Origin: an uncultured Lachnobacterium sp.
Lineage (GTDB): Bacteria > Bacillota > Clostridia > Lachnospirales > Lachnospiraceae
Assembly: GCA_900549895.1 (NCBI GenBank)
Contig: URQG01000020.1
Span: 1 to 14,970, forward strand
DNA length: 14,970 nt
Direction of reading: 5' to 3'
Shown: positions 1 to 6,882 of the stretch, piece by piece
Numbering within the stretch: position 1 is the first letter of the stretch
How the letters are laid out: each line of letters opens with the position of its first letter
Notes under the pieces: generated by a model
The model's input: the letters and a program-made list of their open reading frames with translations, nothing else
Database searches by the model: none
What the model was told of the DNA's origin: nothing
Made by a program: the position numbers and the translations under genes

Positions 1-50
1 TACGAGATTACTACGCGTCTCGTGGGCTCGGAGATGTGTATAAGAGACAG
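1..50 (+). other. Untrimmed Illumina Nextera (P7 side) adapter
   Basis: This is not biological sequence. Bases 1-8 match the end of the P7 primer (TACGAGAT), 9-16 are an index-like octamer (TACTACGC), 17-31 are GTCTCGTGGGCTCGG, and 32-50 are the Tn5 mosaic end AGATGTGTATAAGAGACAG. Native DNA starts at base 51. Read on the minus strand, the adapter adds the false tail CLLYTSPSPRDA to the MATE reading frame. Confidence 0.98.
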
Positions 51-789
51 CTGAAATGGATTCCCGCAAACACGCAGTCCCAGATATAGCCCCTGAGATA
101 TTGTCCGCCCTGATAAATGACTTCCGCACCTCCGGCTGTTTTTGCATCCGTAAAAAGTGCCACGATCGGCTCTGCCATAAACTGGATCACACCGGAAGCG
201 ATCAATCCGAATCCGAACGCGATCATGATGGCATACTTAAGCGTCTGCACGGCACGCTCCGGCTTGTTCGCACCGATATTCTGTGCACCGAGCGCCGATA
301 CCGTGGAGAGCATCGAAGAGGGCACGAGAAACAGAAAACTGATAATCTTTTCAACGATACCGACTGCTGCCGCATCATTGAGTCCTCGCTGATTGACAAT
401 GATCGTGATGATCAGAAACGAAATCTGGATCAAGCCGTCCTGCAACGCCACCGGGACGCCGATGGAAAGAATCTTCTTCATCACATCCCCCTGTGGCTTA
501 AAATCTTCTTTTGCAAGCGTGATGCTTTGCTTTTTTCTAATAGCAAACAAAGCGATCACAACACTGACCGCCTGCGCGACCGTTGTTCCGAGTGCCGCTC
601 CCGCCGGTCCCATCTTGCATACGCCGATAAATACATAATCAAGCACAATATTGGCAAAGCACGCAATTGCAATAAAATACATCGGGTTTTTGCTGTCGCC
701 CATGCCGCGGAAAATGGAACTGATAATGTTATATGCGGTAATAAAAGGGATTCCTATAAAACACTGCCGCTTGTGAGTTTCTTTTCCAT
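51..789 (-). pseudogene. MATE-family efflux transporter, internally deleted and 3'-truncated
   Basis: MATE transporters export drugs or organic cations across the cytoplasmic membrane using a Na+ or H+ gradient. The apparent native start is the ATG at 789-787, with AGAGG 11 bases upstream inside the last codons of the histidine kinase. It encodes MEKKLTSGSVL, a typical clostridial MATE N-terminus, then meets TAG at 756-754. From about 763 a second frame is open and reads CFIGIPFITAYN, then RGMGDSKNP and several hydrophobic segments characteristic of the middle and second half of MATE proteins. About 130 codons (first membrane helices) are therefore missing, joined out of frame at a possible TGTTTTA microhomology. 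The 3' end is cut by the adapter at base 50, right after GIHF. An open frame beginning at the internal ATG (703) is not a credible complete transporter. The alternative is a misassembly between two MATE genes: the fragment is more GC-rich (53% in one counted line) than the kinase beside it. Confidence 0.85.
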
Positions 790-797
790 TATGAATT

Positions 798-2972
798 CTA
801 CCTCTGGCTGTTTTCTACTAATTGATGAATTGTCTTTAACAGTAGTTTCACATCGATAGGCTTAGCGATATGTTCATCCATTCCTGCCTCTTTTGCCTTC
901 AATCGATCCTCCGTAAATGCATTGGCTGTCATTGCAATGATCGGAATCCCCCTTGCATCCTCTCTGTCCAGAGATCGGATCCTCTTTGCTGCCTCGTAAC
1001 CATTCATCACCGGCATCATGATATCCATAAGAATGGCATCAAATTCACCGGGTTTACTTTTACTAAACAGCTCAACAGCTTCCTGTCCATTCCATGCTTT
1101 TGTCACCTCAGCGCCTTCATTCTGAAGCATAAATTCAGCAATTTCCATATTCAGCTCATTATCTTCTGTCAGTAGAATATGCAGCCCCGTTATAGCTTTT
1201 TCTAAAACATCATTCTGTTCTTCACGTTTATCCGCTTCCATATCTATTTTGAACGGAACACGAATCACAAATGTCGTCCCGACACCTTGTTCACTTTCAA
1301 AAGTAATGGTTCCGCCCATTTTCTCAACCAGTTTTTTGGTGATCGGCATTCCCAGACCTGTTCCCGCATATTTTGTACGGCTTCCTGTATGTTCCTGTAC
1401 AAATGGCTCAAAAATATGTTTTTGGAACTCATCTGCCATTCCGATTCCTGTATCACGGCAGACAAATTCGATTGTTGCCATCCCAGACTGTTTGGATGGA
1501 ATTTCTATGCAGCTGATATAGATATGACCATTTTCCCTGTTATATTTCACCGCATTCGACAGGATATTCATCATCACACGTTTCACATACTCTGCGCTTC
1601 CAATTAAATCCCAGTGTGTGATTTCTCTTTTCTCCCACTCAATTCGGATATTCTGTTCTGCTGCCATCTGTTCGATCACAACAAGTACTTCCCTGGAAAT
1701 ACTGCCCAGATGAAATGGAATCTCTTCCAGAATCACTTCACCGGACTCCAGCTTACTCATGTCCAGAACATCATTGATCAGTCCCAGTAACAGATTGGAT
1801 GACTCTTTTACTTTTTTCCTGTATTCTGTCTGTTTCTCCAGATCATCCGCATCATGGTCAGCCATATCGACCATGCCACAGATTCCATTGATTGGTGTTC
1901 TGATATCATGACTCATCCTCTGGAGAAATTCCGTCTTAGCCCGATTGGCTGCTTCTGCCTTTTTTGCTGCTATCAGAAGTTCTGCTTTATATTTTTCATC
2001 CTTTTCCTGTTCCATTTTCTGATGCGTCAGATTCGTTCTGTATGCCCAGAACCAAAATATACTGAATATCAAGCAATAAAGAAAAATGACACCTATTACA
2101 CTTAACGGAAGATTATGGAATACCTCAGTATCCGGAATATATGCATAAATATAATAATCACGCTGCTTCAGCATGATTCCGTAACATCCGGTTCCTTCAT
2201 TCTTCAAATGAAAAATATGCTGGCTGTCGGTGTGCTGTTTCATTGTCTGAATGACCTCGTTGCCGGCAGTAGCCTGTCCCATCAGGCTCTCATCATTACT
2301 GGCAACAATCGTTCCATGGTCTGCAACCATGATGGTTCCATCTTTCCTAGTACTATAACCATTTAAAAGACTCTGTATCGTCAGAGTGTAGTTTCTGACA
2401 AATTCAGCGGGTGTATAATAATAGATTGCTACAATACCCGGTGCATCTTTTCTAGCGCAGACTGCAATGTCAATATGAGCCCCTTCCTCTCTCATAAAAC
2501 GTTCCGAATAAGTTCTTTCTTCATATCCACTAAAATCCATGATAATTTCTTTTTGCAGATACTCCGTAATCTCACTGGTCAGAGAGTCATCCATACTGTA
2601 TTCGCAGTCCGTCTTTCCCTCTGCATCCAGTACAAGGATACCATCCACCCAGAGAGTCTGCAGGTTTTGTTTCAGATACCCGCGGCTCAGCTGACCACCG
2701 TTTTCGATTTCCATGTCGATATTCGTACTCATCTGTCTGGCACTTTCGATTGCACGGAGGAGGCTTTTGGATTCCGAAGATTCATTATAATGGGTGTAGG
2801 TTGAGCACTGCACCTTTACATAATTTACAATCTCCACCATTCTTTTCTCTGCTTCCATTTTCTGTGTATGAAAGAAATAAAACAGTGAGACTACCGCCAC
2901 ACAGATTCCAATCAGACCTCCAATCAGCTGGATTCTGTTTTCTTTTATCTTTTTCTTAATATCCAAGATCAT
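798..2972 (-). CDS. Membrane hybrid sensor histidine kinase with receiver domain
   Basis: This protein senses an external signal and autophosphorylates on His, then transfers phosphate to its own receiver Asp. From the 2972 start it has about 724 residues: TM1 at about 16-35, an extracellular Cache-like sensor at about 36-290 (it includes DGTIMVADHGTIVASND), TM2 at about 290-310, then a coiled linker. The HisKA H-box is MSHDIRTP with His355. The ATPase domain has N-box NILSNAVKYN, G1 DTGIGM (507-512) and G2 GTGLGMPI (537-). A C-terminal receiver domain follows with acidic TEDN, phospho-acceptor Asp650 in LMDIMMP, and Lys704 in AKPID. No HPt or DNA-binding output domain is present, so the downstream partner must lie elsewhere. 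The gene overlaps the end of the upstream solute-binding-protein gene by 17 bases, which suggests translational coupling and a shared function. The start is uncertain: ATG at 2972 has only 3 bases after GGAGG, while TTG at 2966 has 9. Confidence 0.93.
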   Translation of the reverse strand: MILDIKKKIKENRIQLIGGLIGICVAVVSLFYFFHTQKMEAEKRMVEIVNYVKVQCSTYTHYNESSESKSLLRAIESARQMSTNIDMEIENGGQLSRGYLKQNLQTLWVDGILVLDAEGKTDCEYSMDDSLTSEITEYLQKEIIMDFSGYEERTYSERFMREEGAHIDIAVCARKDAPGIVAIYYYTPAEFVRNYTLTIQSLLNGYSTRKDGTIMVADHGTIVASNDESLMGQATAGNEVIQTMKQHTDSQHIFHLKNEGTGCYGIMLKQRDYYIYAYIPDTEVFHNLPLSVIGVIFLYCLIFSIFWFWAYRTNLTHQKMEQEKDEKYKAELLIAAKKAEAANRAKTEFLQRMSHDIRTPINGICGMVDMADHDADDLEKQTEYRKKVKESSNLLLGLINDVLDMSKLESGEVILEEIPFHLGSISREVLVVIEQMAAEQNIRIEWEKREITHWDLIGSAEYVKRVMMNILSNAVKYNRENGHIYISCIEIPSKQSGMATIEFVCRDTGIGMADEFQKHIFEPFVQEHTGSRTKYAGTGLGMPITKKLVEKMGGTITFESEQGVGTTFVIRVPFKIDMEADKREEQNDVLEKAITGLHILLTEDNELNMEIAEFMLQNEGAEVTKAWNGQEAVELFSKSKPGEFDAILMDIMMPVMNGYEAAKRIRSLDREDARGIPIIAMTANAFTEDRLKAKEAGMDEHIAKPIDVKLLLKTIHQLVENSQR

Positions 2973-3771
2973 CCACCTCCAGATATTTCCGGGGATCATC
3001 CAGATATTTTTCAACAATTTTCAGAGAGGTGCCATCCTGACGCATCTCTTCCAGTGTCTGGTCCATCTGCTCACAGATTCCTCTATCATCATCTTTTGCA
3101 AAAGCAACTCCTATCCCTACAACCATCAAAGGTTCTTCCAGGATGCGGAAGCTTACATCATAATCCTTCCTATACTGGACAATTGATTCTTCATGTGCAG
3201 CAACTGCATCCACATATCCTTTTCCCAGAAACGTATAGATCAGTTCTCTGTGTCCAAGACTGATCAGATTTCCAAGCTTTGGAATTCTCTCATCTGTCCG
3301 GCTCAGAAACATGCCCTCCGGTTTGGTTGTAGACTGTACAGCCAGATTCTTTCCCTCCAGATCGCTCAGCTTATAAATATCACTATTCTCATTTACAGCA
3401 ACTACCTGACGGCTTGCTATGTACGGTCCTGCCCAGCGGTAATCTTCAAGACGCCCCTCCATGGAAAAGCAGCCCATGATACAGTCAATCTCTCCGCTCT
3501 CCACCAGTTCTTTTTTCTTTTCCCAGTTGATCTGGACAACATTCACCTGATATCCCATTCTGTTAAAGGCTTCTGTAGCAAGTTCAACATCGATTCCTGT
3601 CGGCACACCATCCTCATTCAGATAATTGTACGGGGGATAGCTGTCACTGCCGAGCGTGATGACGGGTTTTTCCGTTTCATTGTTACTGCCATCTGTGTTT
3701 TTGCATCCCGCCATGGTGATGACCAAAATCCCCACGAGCAGAATGCCTGCAATTACTCTTTTTCGTTTCAT
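2956..3771 (-). CDS. Lipoprotein solute-binding protein (SBP_bac_3 family, amino-acid type)
   Basis: This is an extracellular ligand-binding lipoprotein. The 271-residue product starts MKRKR, followed by a hydrophobic stretch and a lipobox ending ITMAGC with Cys23, the predicted lipid-anchored residue. The mature part has family-3 signatures: a PPYNYLNEDG segment (46-55), GIDVELATEAF (59-69), MGCFSMEGR (99-107), YRWAGPYIASRQVVAV (111-126) and an LAVQSTTKPEG hinge-side segment (143-153). Such proteins normally feed polar amino-acid ABC importers, but no permease or ATPase gene is adjacent. The next gene is a histidine kinase overlapping by 17 bases, so a role as ligand receptor for that kinase is inferred. 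Its ATG at 3771 has only a weak AAGG upstream. The 119-base gap to deoB shows no clear promoter or terminator by eye. The ligand cannot be told from sequence. Confidence 0.93.
   Translation of the reverse strand: MKRKRVIAGILLVGILVITMAGCKNTDGSNNETEKPVITLGSDSYPPYNYLNEDGVPTGIDVELATEAFNRMGYQVNVVQINWEKKKELVESGEIDCIMGCFSMEGRLEDYRWAGPYIASRQVVAVNENSDIYKLSDLEGKNLAVQSTTKPEGMFLSRTDERIPKLGNLISLGHRELIYTFLGKGYVDAVAAHEESIVQYRKDYDVSFRILEEPLMVVGIGVAFAKDDDRGICEQMDQTLEEMRQDGTSLKIVEKYLDDPRKYLEVDDLGY
2976..2980 (-). promoter_or_regulatory. Shine-Dalgarno site of the histidine kinase
   Basis: GGAGG lies inside the last codons of the solute-binding-protein gene. It is 3 bases from the ATG at 2972 and 9 bases from an in-frame TTG at 2966. 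Both starts leave the first membrane helix intact. The site rules out the longer reading from 3017, which lies upstream of it. Confidence 0.6.
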
Positions 3772-3890
3772 ATTTTACCGTAACCTTCTATCCACGACTT
3801 ACCTCTATTATCTGTTCTTGTTCTACACCATGCTCCCTTAGATAATTTTGATAAATTTCCAATTTTTATACCTTTTCTTCCGCAGAATCA

Positions 3891-5078
3891 TCATTTGATC
3901 TGATCAAGAAGCGATGTCCCGATCGTTCCCTCCGGCATCTTCACGTCGAAGTTATCTGCGATCGTTGCACCGATGACCGCAAAGGTATCACTTGTCTTAA
4001 GCGCGCCGCTTCCGGTATCGGACGGTGAGTAGGCAAGAAACGGTACCTGTTCCCTTGTGTGATCCGTGCCCTTGTAGGTCGGATCGTTTCCGTGATCCGC
4101 CGTCAGGATCAGCAGATCATCCTCACGCAGTACCGGAAGCAGTTCTCCAAGTTTCCGGTCAAACTTCTCGATCTCCTCCCCGTATCCGACCGGATTTCTG
4201 CGGTGTCCCCACAACGCATCAAAATCGACCAGATTCGTAAAACAAAGTCCCTTAAAATCGCGTTTTGCAATATCGATGGTCTGCTGCATACCGTGCACGC
4301 TGCTGTCCGAATGATTGCTCTTTGTGATACCTTCACCGACAAAGATGTCATTGATCTTTCCAACCGAGATCACATCGTATCCGGCATCTTTTAACGCATT
4401 GAGTACCGTCGGTCCGGTCGGCTTCAATGCGTAATCGTGGCGGTTGCTCGTGCGCTTAAACTCACCGCGTTTCTTTCCGATATACGGTCTTGCGATCACG
4501 CGTCCCACGCGCCACTCATCACGCATCGTCAGTTCTCGCGCGATCTCGCAATAATGATACAGATTATCCAGTCCCATCGTCTCCTCATTGCCACAGATCT
4601 GCAGCACCGAATCAGCCGAGGTATAGACGATCAGTTTTCCTTCATTGATCTCCTGCTCGCCGAGCTCATCGAGGATCACGGTTCCGCTGGCCGCCTTATT
4701 ACCGATGATCTGTCTGCCGCAGCGCTTCTGTAGTTCATCGATCAGTTCTTTCGGAAATCCATGCTCGGTAAATGTAATAAAAGGCTTGTCCGTCCGGATG
4801 CCCATCATCTCCCAATGTCCGGTCATCGTGTCCTTGCCGTTACTCGCCTCATTCATCGCCATATAATAAGCGGTCGGTGCAGCCACAGGCTTTACCTGCT
4901 TTAATGCCTTTAAATTTGCCAGTCCCATTTTCTGCAGATTCGGAATATTCAGATGTTCCACCGTATCCGAAATATGCCCGAGCGTATCCGCTCCCACATC
5001 ATCAAACTTTGCGGCATCCGCCATCGCACCGATGCCAAGCGAATCCAAAACGATTACAAATACACGGTTAAAACGCAT
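3891..5078 (-). CDS. deoB: Phosphopentomutase
   Basis: DeoB interconverts (deoxy)ribose 1-phosphate and 5-phosphate in the cytoplasm, linking nucleoside phosphorolysis to sugar-phosphate metabolism. The 395-residue length is normal for the family. It belongs to the alkaline-phosphatase superfamily and shows the N-terminal metal motif VLDSLGIG with Asp12, the catalytic threonine loop KDTMTGHWE (Thr86 by comparison with the Bacillus enzyme), LVDFDALWGHRRN (Asp287, His292), the metal motif TADHGND (Asp328, His329) and GTDHTRE (His340). All expected ligands are present, so the enzyme should be active. The ATG at 5078 has AAGGA seven bases upstream. The gene follows deoC by 22 bases on the same strand, so the two are almost surely cotranscribed. 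One counted line has 58% GC, higher than the sensor genes downstream. Confidence 0.97.
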   Translation of the reverse strand: MRFNRVFVIVLDSLGIGAMADAAKFDDVGADTLGHISDTVEHLNIPNLQKMGLANLKALKQVKPVAAPTAYYMAMNEASNGKDTMTGHWEMMGIRTDKPFITFTEHGFPKELIDELQKRCGRQIIGNKAASGTVILDELGEQEINEGKLIVYTSADSVLQICGNEETMGLDNLYHYCEIARELTMRDEWRVGRVIARPYIGKKRGEFKRTSNRHDYALKPTGPTVLNALKDAGYDVISVGKINDIFVGEGITKSNHSDSSVHGMQQTIDIAKRDFKGLCFTNLVDFDALWGHRRNPVGYGEEIEKFDRKLGELLPVLREDDLLILTADHGNDPTYKGTDHTREQVPFLAYSPSDTGSGALKTSDTFAVIGATIADNFDVKMPEGTIGTSLLDQIK

Positions 5079-5100
5079 GTTACCATCCTTCTTTCTATTC

Positions 5101-5751
5101 TTAGTTGTTTTTCACGATTTTCACAATACGGCTTGTACCGAGTCTGCTTGCACCAAGTTCTATGAAACGCTCGGCATCTTCCATCGAAGAGATTCCACCG
5201 GCTGCCTTAATCTTCACATTCTTTCCCACATGCTTCGCAAAAAGCGCAATATCATCAAACGTTGCACCACCTGTGGAAAATCCGGTTGATGTCTTGATGA
5301 AATCCGCTCCCGACTCCGTCACGATCTCACACATCTTGATCTTCTCTTCCTCGGTCAGAAGACAGGTCTCAATAATGACTTTTAAAATCTTCTCCCCACA
5401 CGCTTCCTTGATCTCGCGGATCTCGTTTAAGACATAATCGTACTCCTTTGCCCTCAACATTCCGACATTGATCACCATATCAATCTCATCTGCACCGTTG
5501 TTGATTGCATCCATCGTCTCAAACACTTTCGTTGCAGTCGTGTGATTTCCGTTCGGAAATCCGATCACCGTGCAGATTTTCATCTGCTCGCCGACATACT
5601 CTTTTGCTTTCTTCACATAACAAGGCGGAATGCACACCGATGCCGTACCATAGCAGATGGCATCGTCGCACAGCGCGCGGATCTCATCCCATGTACTTGT
5701 CTGCAATAATAAAGTATGGTCGACCATACTCAGTATCTTCTTTGTATCCAT
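5101..5751 (-). CDS. deoC: Deoxyribose-phosphate aldolase
   Basis: DeoC cleaves 2-deoxyribose 5-phosphate, the product of DeoB, into acetaldehyde and glyceraldehyde 3-phosphate, so deoC-deoB together catabolise deoxyribonucleosides. The 216-residue class I aldolase has the Schiff-base lysine in FIKTSTGFS (Lys153), Asp91 in DEIDMVIN, the KILKVIIET strand (121-129), and Lys182 in KIKAAGGIS. These match the family's catalytic set. The start was placed at 5751 because AAGGAG lies six bases upstream; a longer frame from 5778 would contain that site and add nine unlikely residues. No nucleoside phosphorylase or deoR-type repressor is next to it. The 179-base gap up to the MerR gene holds no recognised gene; a weak AT-rich TATGGTATAT at about 5780 could be a -10 region, but no good -35 goes with it. 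Confidence 0.96.
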   Translation of the reverse strand: MDTKKILSMVDHTLLLQTSTWDEIRALCDDAICYGTASVCIPPCYVKKAKEYVGEQMKICTVIGFPNGNHTTATKVFETMDAINNGADEIDMVINVGMLRAKEYDYVLNEIREIKEACGEKILKVIIETCLLTEEEKIKMCEIVTESGADFIKTSTGFSTGGATFDDIALFAKHVGKNVKIKAAGGISSMEDAERFIELGASRLGTSRIVKIVKNN

Positions 5752-5757
5752 GTTTCT

Positions 5758-5763
5758 CTCCTT
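5758..5763 (-). promoter_or_regulatory. Shine-Dalgarno site of deoC
   Basis: AAGGAG ends six bases before the ATG at 5751. It lies inside the longer open frame that begins at 5778 and so selects the shorter start. Confidence 0.8.
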
Positions 5764-5930
5764 TTGTCCATATACCATACTTCAGCCTTCTACCGATTTT
5801 GATTTTCTTGATGAAAACTGCATGTATTACGATATTGAATTCCGTATTGTACGTATTCGCCTTGATCATCGCCCTCCTCATCATAAGAGAAATCGATAAA
5901 CACATATTTGAGCAGCCAGAAAAATCCAGA

Positions 5931-6740
5931 TCAGTCACTCACGGGCAGGACAATCCTTGAGCAGTAGCGCCGTGCTTCGATCTCCCGCCCCGTATAGGGC
6001 GCAACGATACCCAGCACACGCGGCAGACCTGTAGGGGTCAGTCCCCGCTCCTTCACCTCGCGTCCCAGCGTCAGCCATGCCTCATCTACGCCTTCGTCAT
6101 ATTCACCGTAGTACAACACGGACAGCACACGGCATGCCGGCAGCACGACTGCGTCCTCCGGTGCCTGTTCCTTCCGAACCGGTACGCAGACCCAGTAGGG
6201 ATAGGGCTTCTCTCCGATATAGCCCTCCAGATAATCGTTCCGCTCCTGTACCACGAACATCGGCTCATCAGAAAGCACACAGCCCTTTCTGATACACTCG
6301 CTGTAAAACCCATACATGGCGGCATACTTTTCTTCCACCGTACGTCCCATACACTTCTTCATACAGCAGGTCACGGCGTGGAGTGATGTCAGCTGCACCG
6401 ACATACCGCTGCGATTCCCCGCTCGCAGCCGCAGCTCCTCCACACCTTGCAAAAGCTCCTGCAGGCGTTCCTCCAACACCGCAAGCAGCCCCGACACCTC
6501 GCCGCCCCTGACAAAATAGTCCGCGATCTCCTGTGCGCCCAGTCCCATGGATTTGAATTTTTCGATCTGTAAAACGCGCGCGATGTTGTGGTTATCGTAG
6601 TACCGCCGCCCGCTCTCCGGCGCAACATAGGCAGGCGCGAGCAGCCCCTTTTCCTCCATGCGCATCAATGTGCTGCGGGAAACGCCACAGGCGTGCGCTG
6701 CCTCCGTGATCTGAAAGAGGCTCTTTGTATCTGTTTCCAT
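5931..6740 (-). CDS. MerR-family transcriptional regulator with GyrI-like effector-binding domain
   Basis: This 269-residue protein resembles BmrR-type regulators that bind small, often lipophilic, ligands and twist a promoter with an over-long spacer into an active form. The N-terminal winged helix has FQITEAAHACGVSRSTLMRMEEK (9-31) and the MerR wing signature ESGRRYYDNHN (42-52). A dimerisation helix follows at about 83-108 (LLAVLEERLQELLQGVEELR). The C-terminal part, about 118-267, looks like a GyrI/AraC-type effector domain, with EGYIGEKPYPYWVCVPV and YYGEYDEGVDEAW segments. No metal-binding Cys cluster of the MerR metal-sensor kind is evident, although CCMKKC occurs at 125-130. The start at 6740 is chosen because AGGAGG stands six bases upstream. 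The likely target is its own divergent control region. One counted line has 63% GC, the highest in the window, hinting at a different origin. Confidence 0.9.
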   Translation of the reverse strand: METDTKSLFQITEAAHACGVSRSTLMRMEEKGLLAPAYVAPESGRRYYDNHNIARVLQIEKFKSMGLGAQEIADYFVRGGEVSGLLAVLEERLQELLQGVEELRLRAGNRSGMSVQLTSLHAVTCCMKKCMGRTVEEKYAAMYGFYSECIRKGCVLSDEPMFVVQERNDYLEGYIGEKPYPYWVCVPVRKEQAPEDAVVLPACRVLSVLYYGEYDEGVDEAWLTLGREVKERGLTPTGLPRVLGIVAPYTGREIEARRYCSRIVLPVSD

Positions 6741-6746
6741 CCGGTA

Positions 6747-6752
6747 CCTCCT
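6747..6752 (-). promoter_or_regulatory. Shine-Dalgarno site of the MerR-family gene
   Basis: A perfect AGGAGG with a six-base spacer to the ATG at 6740. It excludes the longer frame from 6761, whose start lies upstream of it. Confidence 0.85.
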
Positions 6753-6762
6753 AAAAAACACT

Positions 6763-6792
6763 TGCTTCGTTCATGGGTGAACGGGTTATAGT
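6763..6792 (+). promoter_or_regulatory. Candidate MerR-type promoter for the surface-protein gene
   Basis: TTGCTT (6763-6768) and TATAGT (6787-6792) are separated by 18 bases, and the spacer is nearly filled by the dyad at 6768-6783. A dyad between the -35 and -10 elements with an over-long spacer (normally 19-20 bases) is the classic layout for MerR-family activation. The reading is tentative: the -35 is poor and no experiment supports it. Confidence 0.35.
6768..6783. promoter_or_regulatory. Inverted repeat, candidate MerR operator
   Basis: CGTTCA and TGAACG form a perfect six-base dyad around TGGG. It lies in the leader of the MerR gene and within the spacer of the candidate plus-strand promoter. 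It is a plausible binding site for the MerR-family dimer, or alternatively an RNA hairpin in the MerR leader. Confidence 0.45.
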
Positions 6793-6801
6793 GATACTAC
6801 C

Positions 6802-6829
6802 ATTATAAAAAAACATCGGTTGCTGTCAA
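6802..6829 (-). promoter_or_regulatory. Near-consensus sigma-70 promoter of the MerR-family gene
   Basis: On the minus strand TTGACA (6829-6824) and TATAAT (6807-6802) are both perfect consensus hexamers, 16 bases apart. Transcription would start near 6795 and give a leader of about 55 bases before the MerR ATG at 6740. Confidence 0.8.
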
Positions 6830-6842
6830 GTCTGACACAGCA
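6821..6842. repeat. Inverted repeat overlapping the MerR-gene -35 box
   Basis: TGCTGT, ten bases, then ACAGCA; a shorter dyad TGTCA-AGTC-TGACA (6824-6837) is nested in it. It covers the -35 hexamer of the minus-strand promoter and could be an operator. Chance cannot be excluded. Confidence 0.35.
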
Positions 6843-6882
6843 GCCATCAGTTAAACGTTAAAGGAGAAGGAGTGAAGAAACA

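Noticed and set aside
11..703. An apparently complete 230-residue membrane protein on the minus strand ending LLYTSPSPRDA
   Set aside because: Its C-terminal tail is translated adapter and its start is an internal Met of a MATE protein; homology continues upstream in the same frame to about 763. It is part of a broken, truncated gene.
56..859. A 267-residue plus-strand open frame
   Set aside because: It runs antisense to the MATE fragment and the end of the kinase, has no recognisable motif and is rich in His, Arg and Cys, typical of a shadow frame.
3193..3783. A 196-residue plus-strand open frame
   Set aside because: It lies wholly antisense to the solute-binding-protein gene, whose signal peptide and family motifs are clear; no start signal or motif was seen.
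3772..3890. A possible promoter or small gene upstream of the solute-binding protein
   Set aside because: AT-rich hexamers such as GATAAT occur, but none has a matching -35 at proper spacing, and the short open frames have no start signals. Nothing could be supported.
5752..5930. The MerR gene as dedicated regulator of deoC-deoB
   Set aside because: It is on the same strand but 179 bases upstream, with no dyad or long-spacer promoter seen before deoC; the dyads are on the other side of the MerR gene.
5684..5938. An 84-residue minus-strand frame between the MerR gene and deoC
   Set aside because: It overlaps the deoC start in another frame, has no ribosome-binding site or recognisable motif, and fits chance openness of this gap.
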